From NCBI GenBank assembly GCA_026709935.1, contig JAPOSC010000081.1:28174-92173 (forward strand): a DNA stretch of 64,000 nucleotides. Direction: 5' to 3'. The notes under the pieces were generated by a model. It did no database searches and was not told where the DNA came from. It saw only the letters and a program-made list of their open reading frames with translations. This DNA is from Thiotrichales bacterium. Its GTDB lineage: Bacteria > Pseudomonadota > Gammaproteobacteria > HK1. Below, piece by piece: positions 23,615 through 35,359 of the stretch (positions are counted from its first letter, which is position 1; each line of letters opens with the position of its first letter). The position numbers and the translations under genes are program-made.

Positions 23615-25291
23615 CTACTCGCCATCACGCGCCCTCCGGTAGGCATCGCCTGCGCGTTCCGTACCGGGCGGTTGCATCGGCATGGATACCGGCGCGGAGG
23701 TGGAATCGGCTCCATTCCCCCTTGCACCCCGGCTCCCGAACCGTTGAACCGTTGACGTTCCCTGTTTTTCAGGGTTTTCCGTATCGTCCGAACCGTTGGC
23801 GGCGATTTCGGTGTCAACGGTTGGCGAATCGCGCAAATGCCTTGTTTCACGGCACGTCAACGGTTCAACGGTCTGAGAACAATCCTCGTCGGAAAGGTAG
23901 GCGGCCCACGCCTCGGCGAATGACGCTCGCTCGTAGCCCTTCGCATCCTTGCCGCCGTCGAATCGAAGCGTCTTCGCCTGGATACCATATTCCGCCAACA
24001 TCCGCCCGCGAGCTTGCGGCGTGATTGCTTTCCCGGTCCTCGGCATTGCTGACCATGGACGCTCAGGAAGCTCGATCAGCGCCCTGTCGAGCTCCTTCGA
24101 TGAGAGACGTTCCGGGTCCCCCATGCGCTGGAACACTTCGCGTATGTCGGCGAGCAGCATCGTCCCGAGCGTTTCACCATCGGCGACGGCCGCGGCACTC
24201 ACCGAAAGTGCATAGGCCGCCGCCCGAGCCAGCATCGGCCAGTCGCCGCCGGCCGCGTCCGCAATCGCAAACAGGGGGCGCCACACTTGCGCGATCCGTC
24301 CGATAAGCCTGTCCGTATCCGGATCCGCATCGCGCAACATCGCCTCGTTGTCCGCCGCCCACCGGGCGCACTTGCGCCGTAAGTCTTCGCCAACGGGGTC
24401 GCGGTCGGCGCGAAGCTCGGGAAGCGGGCGAGTCGCCCGGGTCATCGGGATCACTACCGATCGCGAAGTGAGCATGTCATCCATGCCAGCGAGCTTGCGC
24501 CCATTCATCGCCTTCGGCGCGAAGGTAGAGAAAGTGCGAACCTCGTTCGATTCGCCCACGCACCGATCGACAGCCGCGAGCCGTCGCGTGAAACCAGCGA
24601 GTAGAATGCCGCGCATGGGGTCTTCCGGGCGCCGCTTCAAGAAGTGCTGCGCCTCGTCGAACAGGATGGTCGGACCGTCGCGATCGATCATGCGGAACAG
24701 CGCAGCGACCGATGCGTCGCTTGCTGGCTTCGGCCGCCGCACGATCCAGGACAGCAGTTCCGTGACGCGTGTCTTGCCGGCCTCGCGTTCGGGCGCCGTC
24801 ACCATCAGGTAAGGAGAAACAGCGAAAGCAAGAAATACCCACGTGTAGAGCGCCCACAAGGCCACCGCCACCGCACCGCCTTCGGGCAGACTCGCGTAGT
24901 GCTCGGCCTTTGCCTTGAGCGCGCCGAGTAGTGCCGCTCCGACCACCGGGTCCGGCCACGGCTCTGGATCGTCCCATTCGATGGGCCGGCCTTGCCCTCT
25001 GTCGCTGCTTTCACCGGAACTCGCTCTGGTCAGCTTGTCGAAGTCAGCGATCGGGAGGCCGGCGAAGTCCTTGAATGCTTTTCGCAGATTCGCCCGGTCC
25101 GCATCCGGCAGCCTGGCGAGCGCCGTCTGGTGCTCGAACGGACTTCCGGGAAGCGTTTTCGTCCGCTCGATCAGGTCTTCGGGTAGGCCGTTGCGCTTCA
25201 AGGCTTCGACGGCCGCCTTGCGTAATTCACCCTCGGCCTTGGTTGCCTGGATGCCCTTCGCCGTCTCGATGGTCGAGTTCATCTTGCTCAT
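23615..25291 (-). CDS. DUF3631 helicase/primase-like protein of an integrated element
   Basis: 558 residues from an ATG overlapping the upstream stop (ATGA). Residues 100-330 fit an ATPase core: MVTAPEREAGKTRVTELLSW is a Walker-A-like loop, and GPTILFDEAQHFLKRRPED a Walker B with DEA. The C-terminal half has the DUF3631 pattern (LSSKELDRALIELPERPWS, TPQARGRMLAEYGIQ). Such proteins unwind DNA for replication or maintenance of satellite elements. It is the last gene of a tight minus-strand operon after the Toprim gene. Confidence 0.8.
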   Translation of the reverse strand: MSKMNSTIETAKGIQATKAEGELRKAAVEALKRNGLPEDLIERTKTLPGSPFEHQTALARLPDADRANLRKAFKDFAGLPIADFDKLTRASSGESSDRGQGRPIEWDDPEPWPDPVVGAALLGALKAKAEHYASLPEGGAVAVALWALYTWVFLAFAVSPYLMVTAPEREAGKTRVTELLSWIVRRPKPASDASVAALFRMIDRDGPTILFDEAQHFLKRRPEDPMRGILLAGFTRRLAAVDRCVGESNEVRTFSTFAPKAMNGRKLAGMDDMLTSRSVVIPMTRATRPLPELRADRDPVGEDLRRKCARWAADNEAMLRDADPDTDRLIGRIAQVWRPLFAIADAAGGDWPMLARAAAYALSVSAAAVADGETLGTMLLADIREVFQRMGDPERLSSKELDRALIELPERPWSAMPRTGKAITPQARGRMLAEYGIQAKTLRFDGGKDAKGYERASFAEAWAAYLSDEDCSQTVEPLTCRETRHLRDSPTVDTEIAANGSDDTENPEKQGTSTVQRFGSRGARGNGADSTSAPVSMPMQPPGTERAGDAYRRARDGE

Positions 25292-26298
25292 ATCGCGCCC
25301 CCCGCAAACACGAGCACGTCGCACCAGTCGCCGACGAAGGGCGGACGTTCGATGGCGACAGACCGACCTTCGTTCATCAACCGCTCGGCGAGGGCAGCAG
25401 CCGCAAGCTGTCCGCCGCCTTTCAGATCCCGGTCCGCAGCGATGACCACTTCGCGGACGCCTGCCGGAAGTACGACCGCGCGGAGCCCGGACGTACCGAG
25501 CGTCGCCCATGCGCCACCGGTCCAGCCGAGCACGCGCACTGCTGCGGCCGTGGTCTCTATACCCTCCGCGAGCAGCAGTCGGTCATCGACGGGTTCGGAG
25601 AGCCGCACCGCGCCGCCGGCGAGGCTGCCAAGACTGGCCCGCACTGGATCGACGCTCGCCTTGCTGGAACCGTCCAGTGTGAGATACGTCCGCTGGATGC
25701 CGAGGAATCGCCCGCTCACGTCCTGCACACCGGCGACCAGGCAAGGGTATCGACCGGGCGCGTTCGGATGGCTCAGGGCCGGATGGAACCGTAACGCAGC
25801 GGTGCCGACGACATGCCCGACACCGCGCGCGTCGAGGTAGCGCTTGGCAACGGTGCCGGCGAGCGGGCGCGTTGCGTTCCATACGCGGCGAGCATTACGC
25901 CAGGAGTCCCCGCGGCTCGCCGACTGCGCCGCGCATGGCCTCGCGTCCGCATTGCTTGTCCCGACGGCGGGCGGCTTACCGTACCGCTCAGGGCACGCCA
26001 TGGCCGGCTGGCCGGGGCATCGCTCCGGAATGAATCCGCAGTTGGCGAACCATGCGAGCGCCGCCGCCCGACTCCCGCGCTCGCGTTCAATGAGCGCCAG
26101 TACGCCGCCCCCCTCCCGGGTCTCGAAGTCATACCACGTACCGGCCCGATCGCCGGCAATATGGACTGCAAGACTCCCGCGCGTGCCGTAGCGGAGTTCG
26201 CACGCTGTGCTCATCCGAGCGCTCGGCTCGCCGAGCAGCGAACGGGCCACGGGCTCGATGATGCCCAGCCAGTCGATGCGAGGGCCGGGGGCCATCAT
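25288..26298 (-). CDS. Toprim-domain primase-like protein
   Basis: 336 residues. GGAGG lies five bases before the ATG at 26298. The N-terminal part holds the DUF7146-type region (GTWYDFETREGGGVLALIER; YLDARGVGHVVGTAALRFHP; YPCLVAGVQDVSGRFLGIQR). The C-terminal Toprim domain shows LLLAEGIETTAAAVRVLG, with the catalytic Glu, and VVIAADRDLKGGGQ, with the DxD-like acidic pair. It likely primes element replication together with the DUF3631 protein. Both ends overlap neighbouring genes by four bases. Confidence 0.8.
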   Translation of the reverse strand: MMAPGPRIDWLGIIEPVARSLLGEPSARMSTACELRYGTRGSLAVHIAGDRAGTWYDFETREGGGVLALIERERGSRAAALAWFANCGFIPERCPGQPAMACPERYGKPPAVGTSNADARPCAAQSASRGDSWRNARRVWNATRPLAGTVAKRYLDARGVGHVVGTAALRFHPALSHPNAPGRYPCLVAGVQDVSGRFLGIQRTYLTLDGSSKASVDPVRASLGSLAGGAVRLSEPVDDRLLLAEGIETTAAAVRVLGWTGGAWATLGTSGLRAVVLPAGVREVVIAADRDLKGGGQLAAAALAERLMNEGRSVAIERPPFVGDWCDVLVFAGGAI

Positions 26299-26423
26299 AG
26301 GACCTCCCGCAAGCGGCTGCACGCGGGGCCTACGTCCGCGAGACCGCACATCGCCGCGCGCACGCTCGGCTCCTCTTGCGCCCGGTCCGTGCCGCTGGCG
26401 GCTGGGCGCGATTCCTTGAGCAC
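26295..26423 (-). CDS. Very small operon protein, 42 residues
   Basis: A GTG start lies three bases after the stop of the AlpA-like gene, and its own TGA overlaps the ATG of the Toprim gene. The product (VLKESRPAASGTDRAQEEPS, then two cysteines, ending in CSRLREVL) matches no family that I know. The exact fit between two real genes is the main support. It may serve translational coupling more than a protein role. Confidence 0.45.
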   Translation of the reverse strand: MLKESRPAASGTDRAQEEPSVRAAMCGLADVGPACSRLREVL

Positions 26424-26426
26424 GAG

Positions 26427-26639
26427 TCAGCCTGCCCCAGCGCAGGATTTGCCGAGGAGCTCATTCGCCGTGGGCAGTTCCGAGATCCAACGGTCGATAT
26501 CCGCAGCGCTCCACGCAACGGAATTCGCGCCAAGCCGTAAAGGCGGGGGGAAGGTCCCGGCCTTGATTCGAGCGTAGATCGCTGATCGCGATAGGTGGGT
26601 GAGCTCCTCTACCTCTCGCCGCTTAAGCAGTTTTCGCAT
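26427..26639 (-). CDS. AlpA-like excisionase/regulator
   Basis: 70 residues of the AlpA/MerR-type winged helix-turn-helix family: LLKRREVEELTHLSRSAIYA, then IKAGTFPPPLRLGANSVAWS and DIDRWISELP. AlpA-like proteins control integrase expression and excision of P4-type elements. It heads the tight cluster with the 42-residue protein, the Toprim and the DUF3631 genes. Confidence 0.8.
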   Translation of the reverse strand: MRKLLKRREVEELTHLSRSAIYARIKAGTFPPPLRLGANSVAWSAADIDRWISELPTANELLGKSCAGAG

Positions 26640-26679
26640 GACATCGCCCCTCGTCGACCGGCAGCACAGTGCCGCCGTG

Positions 26680-27864
26680 TCACGAGAAGATGCCAGCGGA
26701 AACGAGAGGAATCACGGCCCGACCATTTCGCCGAATTGGTCGGGCCGTAGGGTGCTTGCCCTTACATTGCGCGAGGAAGATTCCTCGGTCCTTCCAGATG
26801 TTCAGGACCCTCTTCGCGCTCAAGCTCTTCGTGGCCGATCCGAACACCTCCGCGCACACGTCGCACGCGGGGCCGGGCTCGCGGTCATTCGTCTGTACCT
26901 TGATGCCGCATCGCCTAAGCGCCTGGATCGCTTCGCAGATGGCGTGATCTCGGAGCGCATTTTTGGTCCACTTCGCCGCCGTTAAGCCGTTGGGTAGCTT
27001 TGCTTTCGGCTTCGCCGCCTTGATCAGCCACTCGCTCAGCGCATCGCCAAGCGGTTGTCGGTGCTCGCGCAGTATCGCCACCACCTTCAAGAGCGCGTCC
27101 CAATGGTCAACGCTTTTCGCGGCCCTCTCGATGTACTGCACGATGGCGGTCTCATCCGGCGCGAGCACGACGGGAATCGAGTCTGGCTCCGGTTGCGAGC
27201 GACGGAACGCAAGATCGGGGATACAACTCCAATCTCCGCCGTCGAATAAGCGGTAAGATACGGAATCAGGCGGAAAACCCTTGCGCTCGTAATCGCGCGC
27301 AAAGTCTTCGCTCCGATAGCTACACCATGTATGGCTCTGCGTCCCGAATACATTGATCAGTCCGGCAGGCACAGCGAGTTTGATGTCCCGCCACTTCCCG
27401 CCCCACTCGGGAAGGGCGGGGGGCGGGTTCGCAATTTGCAACCCCACAAAAACTGTGCATACATCTCCAACGGATTTCCCCTCCTTCAGTGTCAGGCACT
27501 GCCCGACGAGAAAAGCTACGTAGTCAGCGTGCGCTTCGAATGGCATGCTCATATGCAAATTCTTGACGCGCACCACAAGCATCTTGGCATAATTGTCGCC
27601 GATAGGTTCTTTCGTCTCTTGGAAGTGAGATTCGTTCTTTCTGATAATATTTTTGATCTCGAAATGATCTCTATAATACTTACCAAGCGCATAATCCGAA
27701 TCATTCGCCGCGAGCACGTAGGTGATATTCCCGCGATTCCACTTGCCACGTTGAGTTGTGACCGACGGAACAACCAGATCTGGCTCTTCATCCGTAACCG
27801 ACCCTTCATCGACCGGCGGAACTCCACCCTTATCGAGTGCAGATTTGCGGATACTCTTAACCAT
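26680..27864 (-). CDS. Hypothetical element protein, 394 residues
   Basis: The protein has no recognised domain. Visible are a charged N-terminus (KSALDKGGVPPVDEG), a central FEAHADYVAFLVGQCLTLKEG, a WGGKWRDIKLAVPAG segment and a C-terminal part with two CxxC-like pairs (GPACDVCAEVF). The 5' half uses more A/T than the surrounding genes, which suggests a different origin. It lies between the AlpA-like gene and the metallopeptidase gene on the same strand. It could be a replication or host-interaction protein of the element. Confidence 0.55.
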   Translation of the reverse strand: MVKSIRKSALDKGGVPPVDEGSVTDEEPDLVVPSVTTQRGKWNRGNITYVLAANDSDYALGKYYRDHFEIKNIIRKNESHFQETKEPIGDNYAKMLVVRVKNLHMSMPFEAHADYVAFLVGQCLTLKEGKSVGDVCTVFVGLQIANPPPALPEWGGKWRDIKLAVPAGLINVFGTQSHTWCSYRSEDFARDYERKGFPPDSVSYRLFDGGDWSCIPDLAFRRSQPEPDSIPVVLAPDETAIVQYIERAAKSVDHWDALLKVVAILREHRQPLGDALSEWLIKAAKPKAKLPNGLTAAKWTKNALRDHAICEAIQALRRCGIKVQTNDREPGPACDVCAEVFGSATKSLSAKRVLNIWKDRGIFLAQCKGKHPTARPIRRNGRAVIPLVSAGIFS

Positions 27865-27930
27865 GTTGATGACTCCCTTTGATTGATATCGACAAGTGGC
27901 GGATCCGGGTCGCGCCGGTCAGCCGCACCA

Positions 27931-28785
27931 TTACTCCGTATCTCTCTCCTCTTGTGAATGCACTCTTCGCGCCCTTGAGACGTAATCTGGCGGAAACATG
28001 GCGGCCTCCACGGTACCCGCAGCCCTCATGATTCGTTCGATATCGAGCGACAGAGCCCCGCCGTCCTTGATGTGTTGTGCGAGGTACGAAGCCGACTCCG
28101 GTCTTACACCGTGTCTCCGGCAGACGATGAAGGCTACGGACTCCGCCTCGATTTCTCGAATCGCCTCTGGCAAGTCGCATCGGTCCGGGATGCGAGGCTT
28201 GTGCTTGGCGTCCGCGCCCAGGTGGCCAAGGTGCAGGTGCGCGAGCTCATGGGCGATGGTGACGAGTCGAGTCTCGCGCGTGTGATTGCGGTTGGCCTTG
28301 ACTGCGTACCCGCTGCCCGTCCGCTGGATGCGTCCGGCGTGCCAGTCGCCCGTGTCGATGTCGGCGATGCGGATGCCCTTTGCTTGGACGGCCGCTACTA
28401 CCGCCGCCAACATCGCTTCGGAAACATCTCCTACCGCAGGGAACGAAAACACGCTGCGCGGGAGCTCCGGCGCATCGGGCAGGGCCTCCGTGTCCTGGAT
28501 ATCGTAGACGAACCCCACCGGCCCGAATCGACGCAGGACAACGAGCGGACGCGCATCCTCCTTCACCGTTCGCTTCCACTCGGCTCGCCACTGGGGTGCG
28601 CTGGCCGCGAAGCTCAGCCCCGGCCTTTGCCGGTGCAAGAGCATTGCGTTGTACGGGCCGAAGCGACGCATCTTGACGGCGAACGCGAGCAGCGAGGCAT
28701 AGTCCTTGCCCGAGCGGTAGATCGCCGCTTCGTCGAACAATCCCGTCAGGCTTCGGGTTTCGTCTGTCGTTACGCGCATCAGCAT
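27931..28785 (-). CDS. ImmA/IrrE-type metallopeptidase with ArdC-like N-terminus
   Basis: About 284 residues; the first Met is uncertain (28803, 28785 or 28779). The N-terminal 110 residues (FDEAAIYRSGKDYASLLAFA, YNAMLLHRQRPG) resemble ArdC-type ssDNA-binding regions. At about 185-200 is RLVTIAHELAHLHLGHLG, a clear HExxH zinc site, with a downstream Glu in EIEAESVAFIVC. Such proteins cleave repressors or protect incoming DNA from restriction. It sits directly downstream of the integrase gene, a normal place for anti-restriction functions. Confidence 0.75.
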   Translation of the reverse strand: MLMRVTTDETRSLTGLFDEAAIYRSGKDYASLLAFAVKMRRFGPYNAMLLHRQRPGLSFAASAPQWRAEWKRTVKEDARPLVVLRRFGPVGFVYDIQDTEALPDAPELPRSVFSFPAVGDVSEAMLAAVVAAVQAKGIRIADIDTGDWHAGRIQRTGSGYAVKANRNHTRETRLVTIAHELAHLHLGHLGADAKHKPRIPDRCDLPEAIREIEAESVAFIVCRRHGVRPESASYLAQHIKDGGALSLDIERIMRAAGTVEAAMFPPDYVSRARRVHSQEERDTE

Positions 28786-28843
28786 GATTCGCCGCCGCGG
28801 CACTCGTTACGGGGTTGCGTCCACGGGGTAGCTGGCCGCCCGT

Positions 28844-30097
28844 TCATCGCCCCGCCTCCCGGTGCGCACCGAGGTTCACCACGTCTGCCGGTTGCAGGTC
28901 GAGGTAGCGCGCCCATCGCTCCATCAGATCGCGGCGCTTCTCGAATAGGTCACTCCGCGCGTAGGCCGCTTCGGCTTTGTCCCTGATGGTGTGGGCGAGG
29001 GCCGCCTCGCAAACTTCGCGAGGGATGTTCGTGCGCTCCTGTGCCCATACCCGGAAGCTCGCGCGGAACCCGTGCGCCGTGGCGTCGATACCGAGTCGGG
29101 AGAGCGCCTGCACGAAGCCGCGCTCCGTCAACGGTCGGCCGCCGCGCGACGGAAACACGAGATCGCTCTGCTTGCTTCGGAGCCCCCGCGCTTCGGCGAG
29201 CACATCCAGTGCACGCTGCGAGAGCGGTACGCGATGCTCACGCCCTGCCTTCATGCGGCTCGCCGGGACGGTCCAGGTCGCTGCCTCAAGGTCGATTTCA
29301 TTCCAGACGGCGAATCGAACCTCGCCGGCGCGGGCTGCTGTCAAAACGAGAAACTCGAAGGCCAGCTTCAACACGGGCGCCACGTTCGAGCCTCGAACCG
29401 TTGCGATAGCATCCGAAACCTCGTCATACGGGAGCGACCTTTGTGGCGTGCTCGCTCGCGACTGGCGCGGGAGCACCGCCTTGACCGCATCGGCCGGGTT
29501 GTCGGGTCGCAGCCCTTGCGCGACCGCCCATTTGAGCACCGTGCCGATCCGCTGGCGCACGAGCCTCGCGGTCGTTGGCTTCGTGTGCCAGATCGGCGAG
29601 AGCACCGCGATCACGTCCTCGGTCGAGATCTCGTCCACGCCGTGATCGCCAAATCGGGGGAACACGCACTCCCTGAGCGTTCCGATCCACTGTCCGGCGT
29701 GCTTGGTGCTCCGCCAGCCGGGCCGCCGGAGTTCGTAGACCTTGTGCGCGGCTTCGGCGAAGGTCGGGACGCCACGCGCGCGCTGGCGGTTCGTCTTCGG
29801 GTTCCCGCCGTTGCGGACCTCGCGTCGATTCACCAGGGCCGCCTCGCGCGCCATCTGCAGCGTCACGACCGGATATCCGCCGAGCCCGAGTTCCTGCCGC
29901 CGGCCCCTGACGGTGACTCGCTGCACCCAGGACTTCGCGCCGGATGGCTGAACCATCAGGAACAAGCCTTGCCCATCAAAGTACCGCCCCGGTACCTTGG
30001 CGGTGCGCACGGTCCGCTCGCTCAGTGCGTTGTGGAGTCGCCGCCCACCGACCTTCTTCCCTTTCGGCGTCCGCTCTTCCACAATCCCACCTTCCAT
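28844..30097 (-). CDS. P4-type tyrosine integrase
   Basis: 417 residues. It has an N-terminal DUF4102 arm-binding domain (ALSERTVRTAKVPGRYFDGQ, LFLMVQPSGAKSW), a core-binding domain (KHAGQWIGTLRECVFPRFGD) and a catalytic domain with Arg in TAARAGEVRFAVW, H-x-x-R in AHGFRASFRVWAQE, His in EAALAHTIRDKAEAAYARSD and the following Tyr. The gene starts 134 bases from the 3' end of a tRNA-Lys gene, the standard position for an integrase at its tRNA attachment site. It should integrate the 23.6-30.2 kb element. Confidence 0.9.
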   Translation of the reverse strand: MEGGIVEERTPKGKKVGGRRLHNALSERTVRTAKVPGRYFDGQGLFLMVQPSGAKSWVQRVTVRGRRQELGLGGYPVVTLQMAREAALVNRREVRNGGNPKTNRQRARGVPTFAEAAHKVYELRRPGWRSTKHAGQWIGTLRECVFPRFGDHGVDEISTEDVIAVLSPIWHTKPTTARLVRQRIGTVLKWAVAQGLRPDNPADAVKAVLPRQSRASTPQRSLPYDEVSDAIATVRGSNVAPVLKLAFEFLVLTAARAGEVRFAVWNEIDLEAATWTVPASRMKAGREHRVPLSQRALDVLAEARGLRSKQSDLVFPSRGGRPLTERGFVQALSRLGIDATAHGFRASFRVWAQERTNIPREVCEAALAHTIRDKAEAAYARSDLFEKRRDLMERWARYLDLQPADVVNLGAHREAGR

Positions 30098-30230
30098 TCC
30101 ACCTTCGAGAACCGGACTCTATGGGAGCGGATGAGAACGGTCAAGACCCGACCGGAACGGACTTAGAGGGAGACAGCGCGGTAACTTGCTGAAATTAAGG
30201 GGATAATTTCGAGTAAGTCACTGATTTTGT

Positions 30231-30306
30231 TGGTGGGCCGTGTTGGAATCGAACCAACGACCACCTGATTAAAAGTCAGATGCTCTACCAACTGAGCTAA
30301 CGGCCC
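30231..30306 (-). tRNA. tRNA-Lys (anticodon TTT)
   Basis: A complete cloverleaf on the minus strand: acceptor GGGCCGT, D arm GCTCAGTTGGTAGAGC, anticodon loop CTTTTAA, T loop GGTTCGATTCC, and encoded CCA. Its 3' end faces the integrase gene and is the likely attachment site of the P4-like element. Since the gene is whole here, the element must carry a matching end sequence. Confidence 0.95.
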
Positions 30307-30473
30307 GAGTGAAGTACGTGGGAACCCGAGGATCATACCCGGCCGAGACGGGGACCGCAGCCAGCAAGAACCAACACCATCAAGGGCCGAGGTCCCAAGC
30401 GCCCGGGAACCTGCGCCGGCAACGGTAGGCACGAGAGTCCCACGCGCGGGGGGACGCGTGGATTCTGGCATAG

Positions 30474-32858
<2,385 letters not shown>

Positions 32859-33039
32859 GCCGCGTCGCGCCCGACTCGTTGCCCGTCAGCACCCCTCGCC
32901 CCGGGCCACGGACAGCGACGCAGACACCATGAAGCCACTGTGGTTGCCGCCATGGGTCCGCACTATCCGATCTCGCGCAGGGCATGGACCGGTCCGGACA
33001 GATGGATACGCTCCTTGCGGGTATCGAGTCCTCTGGTCC

Positions 33040-33897
33040 TCACACATCGGCCATTGAATCAATGGTCCCGGCGAGCCCTCGAACCACCTCCTCCATGCAC
33101 CGTCTCGCTCGATCCACGGCTTCGGGGTCCGGGAGCGGGGGGTGGCCGAGGCGCAGTCGTTCGCGGTGTTCGGCAAGCGTCGTCGACATGAGGATGCCCG
33201 CGTTGATCTCCACTTGAACCGCATGTGAGTCATCGCGGGCCTTGCGCCCGAATCGCCGCGTGATGTAGCCGCCGGCGTAGCCGGGCACGTCGCGTTCGGC
33301 GTGAAAACCGTGCGCTCGGAAGCGCTCCACGATCTCGTCCACGAGGCCGGGAGCAGCCGTTTCACCGCGTCGCGAGCCGATGACCACTTCATGATCGCCC
33401 ATGCGGCGAGGACTCGCGGTGTGCGCATCCAGCACCACCACGGCGCCGAAGCGAGCGGCCGCTTCGTCGACAAGCATGTCGAGCGCGGTGTGGTACGGAT
33501 CGTAGAAGCGGCGGAGCCGCTCTTCGATCGCACCGGGATCCAGCGGCTGCGCAAAGAGCGGCCGATGGTCACGGAGGTGCGTGCGCACGACCCCGCTCCC
33601 GGACATGATCTCGCCCCCGTGACGGCCGAAGTCGTCGCGGCGCCGGTTCACATCGACGAACAGCCGCGAGTAGGGGGTAGCGACCAGACTCGCGCCGGCG
33701 TGGTGCAGGTCGCCGTAGATCTCGGACGCGAACACGTCGGTATAGCCGCGCGGAAAGGTGTCGTAGCCGGGCTCACGATAGTGCTCCGTCCTCACCCCCG
33801 GCAGGGGCTCGATGCCGAAGTGCGGCACGCTCACCACCACCGGAACGCGACTCTCCTTCGGCGCGCGCCGGATGATGGGAAACGGTCTGCGCATCAT
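33040..33897 (-). CDS. N-formylglutamate amidohydrolase family protein
   Basis: 285 residues. Family motifs: VVVSVPHFGIEPLPG, TPYSRLFVDVNRRRDD, YDPYHTALDMLVDEA, VVVLDAHTASPR and HAVQVEINAGILM. Such enzymes hydrolyse N-formylglutamate to glutamate and formate in histidine breakdown, or related N-formyl or N-carbamoyl compounds. It lies 104 bases downstream of the RidA and ureohydrolase genes on the same strand, suggesting a shared nitrogen-scavenging pathway. Confidence 0.82.
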   Translation of the reverse strand: MMRRPFPIIRRAPKESRVPVVVSVPHFGIEPLPGVRTEHYREPGYDTFPRGYTDVFASEIYGDLHHAGASLVATPYSRLFVDVNRRRDDFGRHGGEIMSGSGVVRTHLRDHRPLFAQPLDPGAIEERLRRFYDPYHTALDMLVDEAAARFGAVVVLDAHTASPRRMGDHEVVIGSRRGETAAPGLVDEIVERFRAHGFHAERDVPGYAGGYITRRFGRKARDDSHAVQVEINAGILMSTTLAEHRERLRLGHPPLPDPEAVDRARRCMEEVVRGLAGTIDSMADV

Positions 33898-34001
33898 GGC
33901 GATGTTTCACCTGGTGGCGGGGCGAACCGCTACGCTCCTCGAAGAACCGCCGTCATCTCGCGATTGCGCCCGTGATCGTGCCCATAATTGGGCCCGAACC
34001 G

Positions 34002-34349
34002 TCAGGGACGGGCGGCGACAACGGTGATCTCCACCAGGGTGCCCGGCGCAAGGTCGGCCTGGACGCAGGCGCGCTGGGGCCAGTGCGCGGCATCGCCAAT
34101 CCACGCGCACCACTCGGCGTCCATCTCCGCCTTGTGCGCGATGTCGGTGAGATAGACGGTGGCGGAGAGGAGCCGGGTACGGTCGGCGCCGGCCTCGGCG
34201 AGGTTGGCCGAAAGCTGCGCGAGGCTCGCACGGGTCTGCTCGGCCACCGTGGCACCGGGGGCGGTGGCTACCGTGAACACGAGATCGCGCCAGGCGGTCG
34301 CACGAGAACGCCCCCGGGCGTCCCCCTGCCAGCGTTCGATGTCGGTCAT
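34002..34349 (-). CDS. RidA family protein
   Basis: 115 residues. The fold signature is DLVFTVATAPGATVAEQTRA, ANLAEAGADRTRLLSATVYL and QRACVQADLAPGTLVEITVVA, with the Arg-equivalent position before the final strand. RidA proteins hydrolyse reactive enamine/imine intermediates such as 2-aminoacrylate. The start ATG overlaps the stop of the ureohydrolase gene, so the two are translated together. The precise substrate is unknown. Confidence 0.85.
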   Translation of the reverse strand: MTDIERWQGDARGRSRATAWRDLVFTVATAPGATVAEQTRASLAQLSANLAEAGADRTRLLSATVYLTDIAHKAEMDAEWCAWIGDAAHWPQRACVQADLAPGTLVEITVVAARP

Positions 34350-35359
34350 TCGCTCTTCCTCCCCACCGTCTCCGCGAGCAGGCACAGGATTTCGAACATC
34401 ATCTGGGCGCCGGTGAGGCCGGTGGTGCCCGAGGGGTCGAAGGGCGGGGACACCTCGACCACGTCGCCGGCGATGATGTCGAGGCCGCGCAGGCCCCGCA
34501 GCATCTGCTGGGCCTCGTAGGTGGTGAAGCCGCCGACCTCGGGCGTGCCGGTGCCGGGCGCGTAGACGGGATCGAGGCCATCGACGTCGAAGCTCACGTA
34601 CGTCGGTCCGTCGCCCGCGACCTCGCGGGCCTTCTCGATCACCGCCGGGATCCCCATCGCGTACAGATCCTCGATGTGGATGACGGTCATGCCGGATTCG
34701 TAGCTGAACCCCCACAGCGGCTCGGCGGGGCCGCGGATCCCGATCTGGATGGTGCGCTTCGGGTCGAGCGCTCCGTCCTCCACCGCCACCTTGAACGGTC
34801 CGCCGTGGTGGTGCTTGTGCCCGAACAGCTCGGGCCCCGTGTCGCAGTGAGCGTCGAAATGGACAAGGCCGAGCGGGCCGCCATGGGCACGGGCCAGCGC
34901 CCGCATGATCGGCAGGGTGATGGAGTGGTCGCCGCCGGCGGTCAGCGGCACGAGGCCGGCCGCGGCGATGCGGTCGTAGTGGCGTTCGATGTCCGCGATG
35001 GCCTCGTCGAGCCGGTATACCCCCTCGATGAGGACATCGCCGAGGTCGGCGGCCTCGGCCAGATCGTGGGGGCGCACGCCGGTGTGATGGTTCACCACGC
35101 CCATCAGCGTGGACTGATCGCGCAGGTGCCGCGGGCCGTGCCGGGCGCCCGGGCGGTTGGTCACCCCGCCGTCGAACGGCACCCCCACGATGCCGATGTC
35201 GATGCCCTCCCAGGTGGATGGTTCCTCGCGCAGCGGGCGACGCATGAACGTGGCGACGCCGGAGTAGCGGGGCTGATACCGCTCGCCGAAGGCCCGCTTG
35301 CGCTCGTCGGGCACGTCGGCGCCGTGACCATCGTCACGGCTCATATCGTCGCGGCTCAT
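34346..35359 (-). CDS. Arginase/agmatinase family ureohydrolase
   Basis: 337 residues from the ATG with GGAG upstream. Manganese-site motifs are complete: GGDHSITLP, LVHFDAHCDT, SFDVDGLDPVYAPGTGTPE, and the Glu in VVEVSPPFDPSG. The N-terminal GIVGVPFDGGVTNRPGARHGP is typical of agmatinases, guanidinobutyrases and guanidinopropionases rather than arginase proper. It releases urea from a guanidino compound in the cytoplasm. It is followed by RidA (four-base overlap) and the deformylase. The substrate is not fixed by sequence. Confidence 0.85.
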   Translation of the reverse strand: MSRDDMSRDDGHGADVPDERKRAFGERYQPRYSGVATFMRRPLREEPSTWEGIDIGIVGVPFDGGVTNRPGARHGPRHLRDQSTLMGVVNHHTGVRPHDLAEAADLGDVLIEGVYRLDEAIADIERHYDRIAAAGLVPLTAGGDHSITLPIMRALARAHGGPLGLVHFDAHCDTGPELFGHKHHHGGPFKVAVEDGALDPKRTIQIGIRGPAEPLWGFSYESGMTVIHIEDLYAMGIPAVIEKAREVAGDGPTYVSFDVDGLDPVYAPGTGTPEVGGFTTYEAQQMLRGLRGLDIIAGDVVEVSPPFDPSGTTGLTGAQMMFEILCLLAETVGRKSE

